From NCBI RefSeq assembly GCF_001746295.1, contig NZ_MJAH01000007.1, positions 1 through 64,000 of the forward strand: 64,000 nt of DNA, read 5' to 3'. Of this stretch, positions 53,330-61,856 are shown one piece after another; position 1 is the stretch's first letter, and each line of letters opens with the position of its first letter. A program made the position numbers and the translations under genes. This DNA comes from Streptomyces sp. LUP47B. Its GTDB lineage: Bacteria > Actinomycetota > Actinomycetes > Streptomycetales > Streptomycetaceae. Below the pieces are notes generated by a model, which was given only the letters and a program-made list of their open reading frames with translations, ran no database searches and was not told where the DNA came from.

Positions 53330-53800
53330 GAACAACGAACGTTCAGTACTTCGGCTCGGCAAGGTGTTGCTGGTTCGTCGAGAGTCAGGCCGGTGCCGGC
53401 TATGAAGCCGTCGAGGGTGTCGGGCCGGTACTGCAGGCGTTTGAGCCGGTTGCGCACGAGCGTCTCTAGCCGGTCGAGCGCGACCACGGCGGGGTTGGCC
53501 AGACTGTGCTTGACGTGTGCCCATACCCACTCGACGGGGTTGAGGTCGGGCGGATAGGCGGGCAGCAGGAACACCGTCAGCCATTCTCGTTCGGCGGTCA
53601 GCTCGCGCATGGCATGGGAGACATGGGTGTTCAGACGGTCCCAGACCAGCACGATGCCTTGACGAGCTGGTGGGCGCCGTCGATCAGCGGCGCGTCCTCG
53701 GGCCCCGCTGACGATGCGGGCCCAACGGGTCAGTCCCACCAGTTCAGCCGCGGCGCGGGAACCCCGACGAAGCGAAGCGCGCCTCATGCCGCGTCTGCCG
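53330..53800 (-). pseudogene. IS630 transposase C-terminal fragment, copy 2
   Basis: A longer piece of an IS630 transposase: VLVWDRLNTHVSHAMRELTA, then LLPAYPPDLNPVEWVWAHVK containing the DDE-type PDLNPVE motif, then the tail ETLVRNRLKRLQYRPDTLDG. A frameshift lies near 53655, and upstream parts are unrecognisable. The last about 50 residues match copy 1 almost residue for residue. Confidence 0.75.
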
Positions 53801-54105
53801 AACGCTCTCCGCACGCTTGTGCAGATAATGGTCGCTCAGTGAGCCGTTGCTGCCCGAGCCGACACCGAAGCAGGTCGCGAGACGGTCGAAGGTGCCCGAC
53901 CTTCAGGCCTTACCGAGCAGGTCAGCGCACTACAACACCTCGCCCAGGCTGCGTGCCGAGCTCCTGGCGGACGTCCGAGCAGCAGCGCAACCGGATGCTG
54001 GCTGCCCCCGATCCCGTACCGCGGTCGCCCACCGTCCGCAACGGATCTCACCGGACCCGGCGGTGCCGCCGGGGCCGGCCGAGCGATCTGAGCCCATACC
54101 GGGAA

Positions 54106-55224
54106 TCAGGCGGCGACGAGCTCCTGCTCGCGGACCGGCGTTTCGACGTCGGGCTTCTTGTTCGGCAGCGAGAGTCGGAAGACCTTGTGCCACGCGGAGA
54201 ACACCTGCTTGGGCAGCGGGCCGGTGACGTACTCCAGCTCGTACTTCTCGAACAGCGCGCGCACCTTCACCGCGACCTCGGCGTACCGGTTGCTCGGCAG
54301 GTCCGGGAACAGGTGGTGCTCGATCTGGTGCGACAGGTTGCCGGTCATGAAGTGCATGGCCTTGCTGCCGCTGATGTTCGCCGAGCCCATCATCTGGCGC
54401 AGGTACCACTGGCCGCGCGTCTCGCCCTTGATCGACCGGCGCTCGAAGACCTGTACGCCCTCGGGGAAGTGCCCGCACATGATCACGGAGTGCGACCAGA
54501 TGTTGCGGACCAGGTTCGCGGTGAACGTGGCGGCGAGCGTGGGAAGGAACGACGGGCCCGAGAGCAGCGGGTGGATCACGTAGTCCTTGAGCACCTGCTT
54601 GCGGATCTTGCGGCCCACGGCCTTGGCCCGCGCGCGGAACTCCGGGTTCTTGCGGCGGCGCTTTTGGAGGTTCTTGCCGAGCTCCAGGTCGTAGGCGGCG
54701 ATGCCGTACTCGAAGAAGCAGGCGTTGATGAAGTTCCACAGCGGCTGGCCGAGGTGGATCGGATGCCACCTCTGGTCCTCGTCGACGCGCATGATGCCGT
54801 AGCCGAGGTCGTTGTCCTTGCCGATCACGTTGGTGTAGGTGTGGTGCAGCTCGTTGTGCGAGTGCTTCCACTGCTCGGACGGCGAGACGTGGTCCCACTC
54901 CCAGGTGGTGGAGTGAATCTTCGGGTCCCGCATCCAGTCCCACTGGCCGTGCAGGACGTTGTGGCCGATCTCCATGTTGTCCATGATCTTCGCCACGGAC
55001 AGCCCGGCGGTGCCGAGCAGCCACGCCGGCGGGAAGAGCGAGAACAGCAGCACGCCCCTGCTGACCAGCTCGAGCTTGCGCTGCGCCGAGATGACCTTAC
55101 GGATGTAGGCGGCGTCTTTCTCGCCGCGGTCGGCGATCACCTCGTCGCGGATCGCGTCCAGCTCGCGGCCGAGCTCCTCGATCTGCTCCGCGGTCAGGTG
55201 GGCGGTGGGGTCGATGGCGGTCAA
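54106..55224 (-). CDS. Membrane fatty-acid desaturase (DesA3-like)
   Basis: A 372-residue acyl-lipid/acyl-CoA desaturase. The start is TTG 55224 with TAGGAG 4 bases upstream; no ATG or GTG fits. All three histidine boxes of the di-iron centre are present: HNVLHG (HxxxH), HNELHH (HxxHH) and HQIEHHLFP (HxxHH). Hydrophobic stretches (VLLFSLFPPAWLLG, FINACFFEYGIAAYDL) anchor it in the membrane. It introduces a double bond, probably at C9, using electrons from the oxidoreductase encoded just upstream (7-bp gap, same strand). Together they mirror the mycobacterial DesA3-Rv3230c pair. Confidence 0.93.
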   Translation of the reverse strand: MTAIDPTAHLTAEQIEELGRELDAIRDEVIADRGEKDAAYIRKVISAQRKLELVSRGVLLFSLFPPAWLLGTAGLSVAKIMDNMEIGHNVLHGQWDWMRDPKIHSTTWEWDHVSPSEQWKHSHNELHHTYTNVIGKDNDLGYGIMRVDEDQRWHPIHLGQPLWNFINACFFEYGIAAYDLELGKNLQKRRRKNPEFRARAKAVGRKIRKQVLKDYVIHPLLSGPSFLPTLAATFTANLVRNIWSHSVIMCGHFPEGVQVFERRSIKGETRGQWYLRQMMGSANISGSKAMHFMTGNLSHQIEHHLFPDLPSNRYAEVAVKVRALFEKYELEYVTGPLPKQVFSAWHKVFRLSLPNKKPDVETPVREQELVAA

Positions 55225-55231
55225 GGTGCTC

Positions 55232-56287
55232 CTACCGTTCGATGTCGCAGGGGCCCGCCGCGGCGGACACGCAGGTCTGGATGAGGACGCCCGGCTCGGC
55301 CTCGGTGATCTCGCCGGTGCGCAGGTCGCGGACGGCGCCCGCCTTGAGCGGCGAGACGCAGCCGAAGCAGATGCCCATGCGGCACCCGGAGGGCATGAGC
55401 ACGCCGGCTTCCTCGCCGATGTCCAGCAACGGCGTCGCGCCGTCCGCATCGGCGGTCTTGCCGGTGGCGCTGAACGTGACCTCGCCGCCATCGCCGGCGA
55501 CGACGATGCTGGGGCGGAAGCGTTCGGTGTGCAGGCGCTCTGGGACGCCGTGCTCGCTCCAGTGCTTTTCGGCGGCGTCGAGCAGGCCTGCGGGCCCGCA
55601 GGCCCAGGTCTCGCGCTCGGCCCAGTCGGGCACGAGGTCGTCGAGACGGGCGATGTCGAGCATGCCGTCGGTGTCGGTGTGCACCTCGGTGAGCCGCAGT
55701 TTCTTGTCCGCGACCAGGTCGTGCAGTTCGCTGCGGAAGATCACGTCCTGCGGCTGTGGCGCGCAGTGGACCATGACGACGTCGTCGAACTCGGTGTCGC
55801 GCAGCATGCCCATCACGGGCGTGATGCCGCTGCCGGCCGTCAGGTAGAGCACCTTGGCGGGCTTGGCCTGCGGCAGCACGAAGTCACCGGTCGGCTGGTC
55901 GAGCTGGATCAGCGTGCCCGGTTTCGCCCTGCGGACCAGGTGGTTGCTGACCTTGCCGTCCGGGATCGCCTTCACGGTGATCGTGACGCGCCCGTCCCGG
56001 CGGTTCGTCGGCGAGGTGAGGGAGTAGGCACGCCACAGGCGCACCCCGTCGACGTCGACCCCGATCCGCACGTACTGACCGGCTGTGTGGCCGCGCCAGC
56101 CCCGTCCCGGCCTGATCACGATGGTCGCGGCGTCACCCGTCTCGGGGTGCACGGCCTCGATGCGCCCACGCAGGTCGGCGCCCGCACGCAGCGGGCTGAC
56201 CAGGTCGAGGTAGTCCGACGGCAGCAGCGGCGTCGTGACCATCTCCAGCAGTTTCCACGCCCTGCTGCGAAGGGCTGTACTCGTCAT
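55232..56287 (-). CDS. Ferredoxin reductase with 2Fe-2S domain, desaturase electron donor
   Basis: A 351-residue flavoprotein from ATG 56287. The FAD-binding barrel contains GQYVRIGVDVDGVRLWRAYS (RxYS motif), and the NAD(P)-binding part has VLYLTAGSGITPVMGMLR and TWACGPAGLLDAAEKHW. The C-terminal plant-type ferredoxin has the cluster cysteines GCRMGICFGC and a last Cys in VLIQTCVS. It passes electrons from NAD(P)H to the di-iron desaturase encoded next in the operon. Its promoter faces the divergent PucR-type regulator, with a palindrome between them. Confidence 0.93.
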   Translation of the reverse strand: MTSTALRSRAWKLLEMVTTPLLPSDYLDLVSPLRAGADLRGRIEAVHPETGDAATIVIRPGRGWRGHTAGQYVRIGVDVDGVRLWRAYSLTSPTNRRDGRVTITVKAIPDGKVSNHLVRRAKPGTLIQLDQPTGDFVLPQAKPAKVLYLTAGSGITPVMGMLRDTEFDDVVMVHCAPQPQDVIFRSELHDLVADKKLRLTEVHTDTDGMLDIARLDDLVPDWAERETWACGPAGLLDAAEKHWSEHGVPERLHTERFRPSIVVAGDGGEVTFSATGKTADADGATPLLDIGEEAGVLMPSGCRMGICFGCVSPLKAGAVRDLRTGEITEAEPGVLIQTCVSAAAGPCDIER

Positions 56288-56318
56288 GACCCCAGCTTGC
56301 TGTGCCTCAAGGCGTAAA

Positions 56319-56334
56319 GTCCTGACCGCAGGAC
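56319..56334. promoter_or_regulatory. Palindrome between the desaturase operon and its regulator
   Basis: GTCCTG-accg-CAGGAC is a perfect 6-bp inverted repeat in the 87-bp divergent region. It is embedded between two GTAAA motifs (GTAAAGTCCTG and GGACGTAAA). It is the likely operator for the PucR-type protein or a promoter-associated element. Confidence 0.5.
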
Positions 56335-56374
56335 GTAAATCTGGCTGGCAGAATTGTTCGCAGGGAATAGAAAC

Positions 56375-57514
56375 GTGAGCCATGCAATCCAGAGGGCCAG
56401 CGAACTGGCCCTGGACGAGACGACGGTCACCGCACTTCGGGCCGAGCTGAAGACCACCGCCGACGAGGTCGTCCAAGCGATCATCGACGAGGTCCCTCCC
56501 TACGCCAACGCCCTTTCGGGCCACATGGGCGCCACCATCCGCCGAGCCGTCCGCACCGCCCTGGGGCACTACCTGGACCTCGCGAGCGGGAACGCCACAG
56601 GCGGCGACGCCGGTGACGCAGCCTACGAGCTGGGCCGCGGCGAGGTGCGCGACGGCCGCTCGATGGACGCCCTGCTCAGCGCCTACCGCGTCGGCGCCCG
56701 CGTGGCCTGGCGCTGCCTGGCCGCGGGCGCCGTACCCGCAGGTCTGCCCGCCGCCGAGGTCGCCAAGTTCGCCGAGCTGACCTTCGCCTACATCGACGAA
56801 CTCTCCGCCGCGAGCGCCGCCGGCCACGCCGACGAACTGGCCGCCCGGGGCAGGGACCAGGAACGCCACCTGGAGCACCTGGCCCGCGACCTCCTCGCCG
56901 GTGCGAGCCCGGACATGCTGCTGGCCTCTGTTCAACGAGCCGGGTGGCAGCCTCCGGTTTCGCTGACCGCGGTCCTGCTGCCCGCCGCCCAGGCCCGGCC
57001 TGCCTACCGCGCACTCGACCCGAGCACCCTCGTCCTCGACGATCTGCCGGACGCCACCGGTGTACTGCTCGTCCCCGACGCCGACCGATCACATCTCCTG
57101 CGGCAGCTGACCGACCGCACCGCCGTGGTCGGCCCCGCCCGGCCGTGGACTCGTGCGTCCGCCTCGTACGCACGAGCCGTACGCGCGCGCTTGCTCTCCT
57201 CCGATATTCGCGACACCGAGGACCACCTGCCCGAGCTGGTGCTGAGCGCCGACGCAGACGCGTACGCAGACCTGCGCGCCCGAGCCCTCGCGCCATTGCG
57301 GACCTTGCCCGTCGCGACCGCACGGCGGCTGGAGGAGACGCTGCGGGCGTGGCTACTGCACCAGGGCAGGCGGGACGAGGTGGCCGCGGCGCTGTTCGTC
57401 CACCCCCAGACAGTCCGATACCGGATGTCGCAGCTGCGGGAGCTGTTTCCGGACCTCGCATCGCCACAACGGGTCCTGGAACTGACGATGGCTGTCGGTC
57501 TGCGGGACAGCTGA
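56375..57514 (+). CDS. PucR-type (CdaR-like) helix-turn-helix regulator
   Basis: A 379-residue regulator. The GTG at 56375 (VSHAIQRASELALDE) is chosen because AGGGAA lies upstream; a TTG at 56354 is less likely. The N-terminal half is a helical sensor domain (SAYRVGARVAWRCLAAGAVP, then FAYIDELSAASAAGHADELA), as in the RsbT-antagonist-like regulators. The C-terminal helix-turn-helix is the PucR type, EVAALFVHPQTVRYRMSQLR in outline (here DEVAAALFVHPQTVRYRM). It is divergent from the reductase-desaturase operon and so is probably its regulator, in line with membrane-fluidity control. Confidence 0.85.
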   Translation: MSHAIQRASELALDETTVTALRAELKTTADEVVQAIIDEVPPYANALSGHMGATIRRAVRTALGHYLDLASGNATGGDAGDAAYELGRGEVRDGRSMDALLSAYRVGARVAWRCLAAGAVPAGLPAAEVAKFAELTFAYIDELSAASAAGHADELAARGRDQERHLEHLARDLLAGASPDMLLASVQRAGWQPPVSLTAVLLPAAQARPAYRALDPSTLVLDDLPDATGVLLVPDADRSHLLRQLTDRTAVVGPARPWTRASASYARAVRARLLSSDIRDTEDHLPELVLSADADAYADLRARALAPLRTLPVATARRLEETLRAWLLHQGRRDEVAAALFVHPQTVRYRMSQLRELFPDLASPQRVLELTMAVGLRDS

Positions 57515-58029
57515 CGCGCACTTCGACCGTCCACGACCTGGTCCGCGAGCGGTCCAGGAACCGTGCCTCGCTCTCGGTGCCCGCAGCTGGCCCATGCGCC
57601 CCGGGAAGAGCCGTATGAACCAGCTGAGACCGGGGGTGAAGACCGGACAAGGCCTCGGGAAGCCCGTCGGGGGCGCCGGCTCTGAGAAGCGCGGTGGCGC
57701 ATACGGCTCGACCGGGCCCGGCGGACCATGCGCACCGGCCCGCTCGTCGACGCGCTCACCGAGCATCTGGTTGGCGATCTGGGCCGCTGTGCCCTGGCAC
57801 GAGCTGATCCACGGGCGCGCGGCGGCTGCAGCTGGGTGACCGGCCGGGCGGCCAGGCCGGGTCACCAGGCGCAGGGGGCCGGACCGTTCGCGCCGGGGAC
57901 CACCGTGGGTCTGCGACAGCCCCGTGTCTCCCTTCCGACAGGTCAGCCGAGCCACCGACCGGGCCGGCCTGGCACACCGTGCGAGGGATGATGAGGAAGG
58001 AATGACGGAACGTGAGGTCAGGAGCTTCC
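57515..58029. other. Intergenic stretch without a recognised gene
   Basis: Frames are open on both strands but carry no recognisable motif. A short plus-strand frame from 57728 (MRTGPLVDALTEHLVGDLGR) looks slightly protein-like, but no family is evident. Confidence 0.35.
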
Positions 58030-58368
58030 ATGGCGAACCGGGTTCACCGGCCCCGTGAGGACGCGGAGTTCGATTTCATCCTCGGGATGAGCAAAGTTCC
58101 GGTCCTCGCATACTTCACCGGGACATGGCCCAAGGCAATCGAGCCCTGCCGGGTGATGGACCTCGTCGTGGGTGGTATCGCCGACGAGTACGCGGGCCGC
58201 CTGACGGCCGTGCGCACGGACATCACGCGTTGTCCGGCCGCAACTGAGCGATACGGGATCACCGGAGCCCCGTCCTGCGTCCTGTTGAAGGAGGGAGAGG
58301 CGGTGGCGCACGGTACGGGGCCTATGACCATCGCCGAGGTACGGAAGTTCCTGGACGGCCAGCTCTGA
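58030..58368 (+). CDS. Thioredoxin-like protein with a degenerate active site
   Basis: A 112-residue protein from ATG 58030 with AGGAGC upstream. It has the thioredoxin layout: VPVLAYFTGTWPKAIEPCRV in place of the WCGPC turn, then RLTAVRTDITRCPAATERYG, the conserved cis-proline region YGITGAPSCVLLKEGEAV, and a closing helix. The first active-site cysteine is absent and the turn is longer (WPKAIEPC), so it is probably not an ordinary disulphide reductase. It may bind partners or use the single cysteine. It stands alone. Confidence 0.75.
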   Translation: MANRVHRPREDAEFDFILGMSKVPVLAYFTGTWPKAIEPCRVMDLVVGGIADEYAGRLTAVRTDITRCPAATERYGITGAPSCVLLKEGEAVAHGTGPMTIAEVRKFLDGQL

Positions 58369-58801
58369 GCGGCCGCTGCGGCACGTGGGGCGCGACGCCC
58401 GGAGCTGCGCCGGCCCCCCGCAGGCCTCACGAACGGTTCTCACAACCGATGTCGGGCTCCGCTCGTCCGGCCAGCGATTCATGCTCGACGAGCTCCGTGG
58501 GAGGCGCGCCCGGGGCGTGCCGCAGCCCGGTAGCGCACTCAACTCTGGGGCAATTGGGCCCAGGTGCAAAGCCTCTCGTCCCGACGGCACGGAAGGCCTT
58601 CGAGGGTGACAACCCGCGGGGGCCCCTTCCGCTTACGGCTGCTGGGAGAAACCGGCGCACAACGGCCCGCGTCCCCCGCGCCGTCGCGGGCGAGCACGTA
58701 CTGACCCTGTAACGAGCGTCAACGCGCCCTCGCACAGCAGGTGTTCGGCCTGGCAGAGTGGGGTGGGTACGCCGAGCGGCGGCTGGGGAGGCACGGGAGA
58801 C
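58369..58801. other. Intergenic stretch upstream of the caspase operon
   Basis: No gene is recognised. A plus-strand frame (58449-58712) is open by composition only. The region must contain the promoter of the three-gene operon that starts at 58802. No inverted repeat stood out. Confidence 0.4.
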
Positions 58802-59158
58802 ATGACGGCGACGATCTCCGTGAAGGTCGAGGGACCGGTCGGGCTGGACGAGCCGGAGCAGCTCCTGGAGGAGCTGGGACGGGAGACGGGGCTGACCTGG
58901 CGGCTGGAGACGGCCGGGCAGGACGGCGCCCTCGACGGCAGCCTCGCCGCCATCATGGTGGAGGCGGTGCTCGGCGGCACTGTCGGCGCCGCGGTGCAGG
59001 TCGCCGTGCAGCGGGCGATCGAGAACTGGCGGGGTCGCAGGCTCGATCCACCGCCCGTCACCATCATCGTCGTCCAGCCCCCGCAGGCCCCATCGCCGGC
59101 TCAGGACCCGCAGCCCGCGCCGCGCACGGACGGCCTCACCACTCCCGAGGGGAGCTGA
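58802..59158 (+). CDS. EACC1-like effector-associated component
   Basis: A 118-residue protein from ATG 58802 with GGGAGA 2 bases upstream. It shows an N-terminal strand (ATISVKVEGP), a helix (DEPEQLLEELGRETGLTW), a glycine-rich membrane-like or amphipathic helix (LAAIMVEAVLGGTVGAAVQV), then PPVTIIVVQPP and a Pro-rich tail. This matches the small EACC1 (effector-associated constant component 1) family, found beside caspase-like and other effectors in actinobacterial conflict systems. It is five bases upstream of the caspase gene. It probably acts as an adaptor or membrane tether. Function inferred. Confidence 0.65.
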   Translation: MTATISVKVEGPVGLDEPEQLLEELGRETGLTWRLETAGQDGALDGSLAAIMVEAVLGGTVGAAVQVAVQRAIENWRGRRLDPPPVTIIVVQPPQAPSPAQDPQPAPRTDGLTTPEGS

Positions 59159-59163
59159 CCGGC

Positions 59164-60192
59164 ATGGCATCCCGGGCGTTGGTGATCGGCGTCGGTACAT
59201 ACGGTGAGGAATCCGGTATACAGGGCTATCCGACGATCGAGGCGAGCGCCCGTGCCTACGGGGCCGCGCTGGCCCGGGACCCCCGGTGGGGCGCTGCCGA
59301 ACGCTCCCCTGTGCTGGGGCCGGACGAAGTGCAGACGGCCGACGACGTGATGTGCGCACTCCAGGAGGCGGCCGCGGCCGGCGAGGGCCCCGAGGACACC
59401 CTGCTCGTGGTGTACGTCGGGCACGGCGCCTACTGGCAGGACGTGCCCGGCGGCCAGGTCCACTTCGCGGTCGGCTCCTCGCGCGTCAGCGAACCCTGGA
59501 CATGGCTGTCCGCCTGGTACGTGTACCGGGCGATCAGGAAGAGCAAGGCCGGCCTCAAGGTGCTGATAGCGGACTGCTGTTACTCCAGCATGCTGCCCCA
59601 CCTGGGACCCGAGTCCGCCCTGCCGGGCGCTCTCGGCACCCGCTTCAGCGGCACCTGCGTCCTCACGGCGGTCGGCGGCAGCGTACACAACGCGTGGGCC
59701 GGCGCCTGCCAGAACCTGCCTCACCCCCTCGACACCTGCACGCCGTTCAGCGGCCATCTGCTGAACGTGCTCGGGCAGGGCATGCCCGAACACCCCGAGG
59801 ACCTAACCCTCGGCGCACTCCGCGCCGGTATCGACGAGGGGATGCAGGAGTGCGGCGTCCATCACGCGCCGCGGATGCTGCTGAACGACGCCTCGGAGGC
59901 GGCCCCGCTGTTCACCAACCACGCCAAGGGCCGCCGGCCCCGGACCCGCGCGCTGGGCACGGTGGACGAATGGGTGCGCGAGCTGCTCCTCAACGGCGAG
60001 CGCAACCTGCCCGATCTGATGCGCCGACCCGCCCTCGCGGGCCGCGTGGTCGTACGACTGAGGGACGGGGACGAGCAGAGCCGCGACCTGGCCCTCCGCG
60101 TCGACCGGAAGGCCGGCGAACTGCTGGCCGAACCCGCCGACTTCGTCAGCTACTGGGGTGAGGTCGAACCCGCGATGCTGGGCGGCGGATGA
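59164..60192 (+). CDS. Caspase-like (peptidase C14) protease of a conflict system
   Basis: A 342-residue protein from ATG 59164. The fold begins with RALVIGVGTYGEESG. The catalytic histidine is in LLVVYVGHGAYWQ (His 87) and the catalytic cysteine in VLIADCCYSSM (Cys 139 of the DCC motif). A C-terminal 100-residue part (TLGALRAGIDEGMQECGVHH, then VDEWVRELLLNGERNLPDLM) may bind partners. Such proteases in actinobacteria are thought to be suicide effectors or activators in antiphage and conflict systems. It is five bases after the EACC1-like gene and overlaps the next gene by four bases, so the three are almost certainly co-translated. Confidence 0.9.
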   Translation: MASRALVIGVGTYGEESGIQGYPTIEASARAYGAALARDPRWGAAERSPVLGPDEVQTADDVMCALQEAAAAGEGPEDTLLVVYVGHGAYWQDVPGGQVHFAVGSSRVSEPWTWLSAWYVYRAIRKSKAGLKVLIADCCYSSMLPHLGPESALPGALGTRFSGTCVLTAVGGSVHNAWAGACQNLPHPLDTCTPFSGHLLNVLGQGMPEHPEDLTLGALRAGIDEGMQECGVHHAPRMLLNDASEAAPLFTNHAKGRRPRTRALGTVDEWVRELLLNGERNLPDLMRRPALAGRVVVRLRDGDEQSRDLALRVDRKAGELLAEPADFVSYWGEVEPAMLGGG

Positions 60193-61856
60193 CCGGCGCC
60201 GACAGCGCCGCGGGCGACCGCCGCACGGATCACCTCTTCCAGCCGGACCTGGCCGAGTCGCTCAACGAGGCGTACGCCTGGGTCGCCCGGGCCGAGGTCC
60301 GGCACTTCATGGGCATCCTGGACAGGATGCGCAAGGAGCATCGCGAGGCGATGGCCATGCGCGCCCTGTACGCCTTCGCGCTGCGCCGCCCGGTGGACGA
60401 ACTGGTCAAGCTCGCCCACCGCTTCGACCCGCGGGACGGCGTCATGCTGATGGCGACGGCCGCCCTGTCACGGCCCGTCGGGGAGGCCGCCGAGCTGGCC
60501 GTGATGCAGCAGGAGGCGGAGTCCGGCAGCGAGCGCGCCCCGATCACCGCGAGCATCGTGCACGACGTGGCCTGCCAGCGCACCGCCTTCGACGTGGCGG
60601 TGTTCGTGCGGGTCGTCCAGGAGCGGGGGTCCGACCTCGCGGAGCGCACCGTGCAGGTGTTCGCGGGCCCCGGTTCCGGCCGTACCAACCTCGACAAGGC
60701 GCTGCTGTACACCGCGCTCCGCGACGAGGGCTGCGACCGCGAGGCCGACCGGCTGCTGGAACTGACCCTGCGGGCGATCGCCGACAGCAAGCCGGACGCC
60801 GGGCCGGGCGATGAGGGCGAGGAGATCGCCGACCTGTCGGGCGCGTTCCAGCACCTCAGCCCGGTCGGGCGGGTCCTGGAGCGCTGGATCGAGGAGAGAC
60901 TGAAAGCCTCGGACGCGACCCAGGTGGAGATGACGCGGCGGCTGGTGGCGAAGCTGATCGCCCGGCGCGGGGCCGGTCACGACGCCCTCGCCGAGCACAT
61001 CGGCCGCACCACGCGGCCCCGGCACGTGGTGAAGCTCTGCGCGCTGCTGGCGAGGGAGGAGGACTCGCCCGCCAAGTGCGCCCTGGTACGGCACTACGCG
61101 GCCGGGCACACGAACGTCCAGGAACTCGCCGCGCTCGTGTCGTACTGGCACAAGGAGCCGGCCCTGACCCGTACCACCCGGGAGCTGCTGGCCGACATCG
61201 TGGCGGGCTCCGCCACCCCGGGCTCCGCACCCCGCCCCCTCGACGAGCTGAAACACCTGGACGAATGGCTGCCGGAGAAGGACGCGGCTCCCGAGTGCTC
61301 CCGGCTGCTGCGCTATGTCGCCGCGGTGAGTGTCGAGGGGCGCTCCGGCACCGAGCTGGTGGCCCTGCTGGACAACGTCGAGCGCAGCCGGGACCGGACC
61401 CGGGCCGCGGACGAGGCGGGACGCCGGCTGGCCCTGGCCGTCATGGAGCCGCACGCGGACCGGGACTGGTTCGTGGAGTGCCTGAGCGCACTGCGCACCC
61501 GGCACTCGGTCGCCGTGGACGCGGCCTGCCGCGAACTCTCGGACCCCTCCGCCCGTTTGACGGTCGACGCCGCCCTGGTCGCCGATGTCGCGGCCCGTCT
61601 GCACCGCGCCGACCTTCGCGACGAGGCCTGGACCTTGCTCGAACGGTTCCTGGAGAACGAGCAGTTGGTGACTCCGGCCGCCGTCGTCGAGGTCGTGAGC
61701 GGGGTGCTGGCGCTGCCGCTGCCGGACGCCGAGCTGCTGCTGCGGGCCACGGTGGGCCGCTGGTCGGACGTGGGCCACCGCGACGACGCGGTGGCCGAAC
61801 TGCGGGCGGCCGAGCAGCACGAGGCGGCGGAGTGGGTCATCAAGTCCCTACGCTGA
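60189..61856 (+). CDS. Large helical protein, third component of the caspase operon
   Basis: A 555-residue protein whose ATG overlaps the caspase stop (ATGA). It has no signal peptide, membrane segment or nucleotide-binding motif. It is almost all alpha-helical, with repeats of 30-40 residues such as DELVKLAHRFDPRDGVMLMA, HVVKLCALLAREEDSPAKCA and DELKHLDEWLPEKDAAPECS, like TPR or HEAT arrays. I do not recognise a family. As the caspase partner it could be a sensor, a scaffold that holds the protease inactive, or the cleavage substrate. Its end overlaps the end of the convergent transporter gene by 17 bases. Confidence 0.7.
   Translation: MTGADSAAGDRRTDHLFQPDLAESLNEAYAWVARAEVRHFMGILDRMRKEHREAMAMRALYAFALRRPVDELVKLAHRFDPRDGVMLMATAALSRPVGEAAELAVMQQEAESGSERAPITASIVHDVACQRTAFDVAVFVRVVQERGSDLAERTVQVFAGPGSGRTNLDKALLYTALRDEGCDREADRLLELTLRAIADSKPDAGPGDEGEEIADLSGAFQHLSPVGRVLERWIEERLKASDATQVEMTRRLVAKLIARRGAGHDALAEHIGRTTRPRHVVKLCALLAREEDSPAKCALVRHYAAGHTNVQELAALVSYWHKEPALTRTTRELLADIVAGSATPGSAPRPLDELKHLDEWLPEKDAAPECSRLLRYVAAVSVEGRSGTELVALLDNVERSRDRTRAADEAGRRLALAVMEPHADRDWFVECLSALRTRHSVAVDAACRELSDPSARLTVDAALVADVAARLHRADLRDEAWTLLERFLENEQLVTPAAVVEVVSGVLALPLPDAELLLRATVGRWSDVGHRDDAVAELRAAEQHEAAEWVIKSLR

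Noticed and set aside
53506..55284. A 592-codon plus-strand frame opposite the desaturase
   Set aside because: All three histidine boxes are on the minus strand; the plus frame is a shadow.
57594..57991. Short plus-strand frames between the PucR regulator and the thioredoxin gene
   Set aside because: They have no ribosome-binding site, family motif or consistent codon bias.
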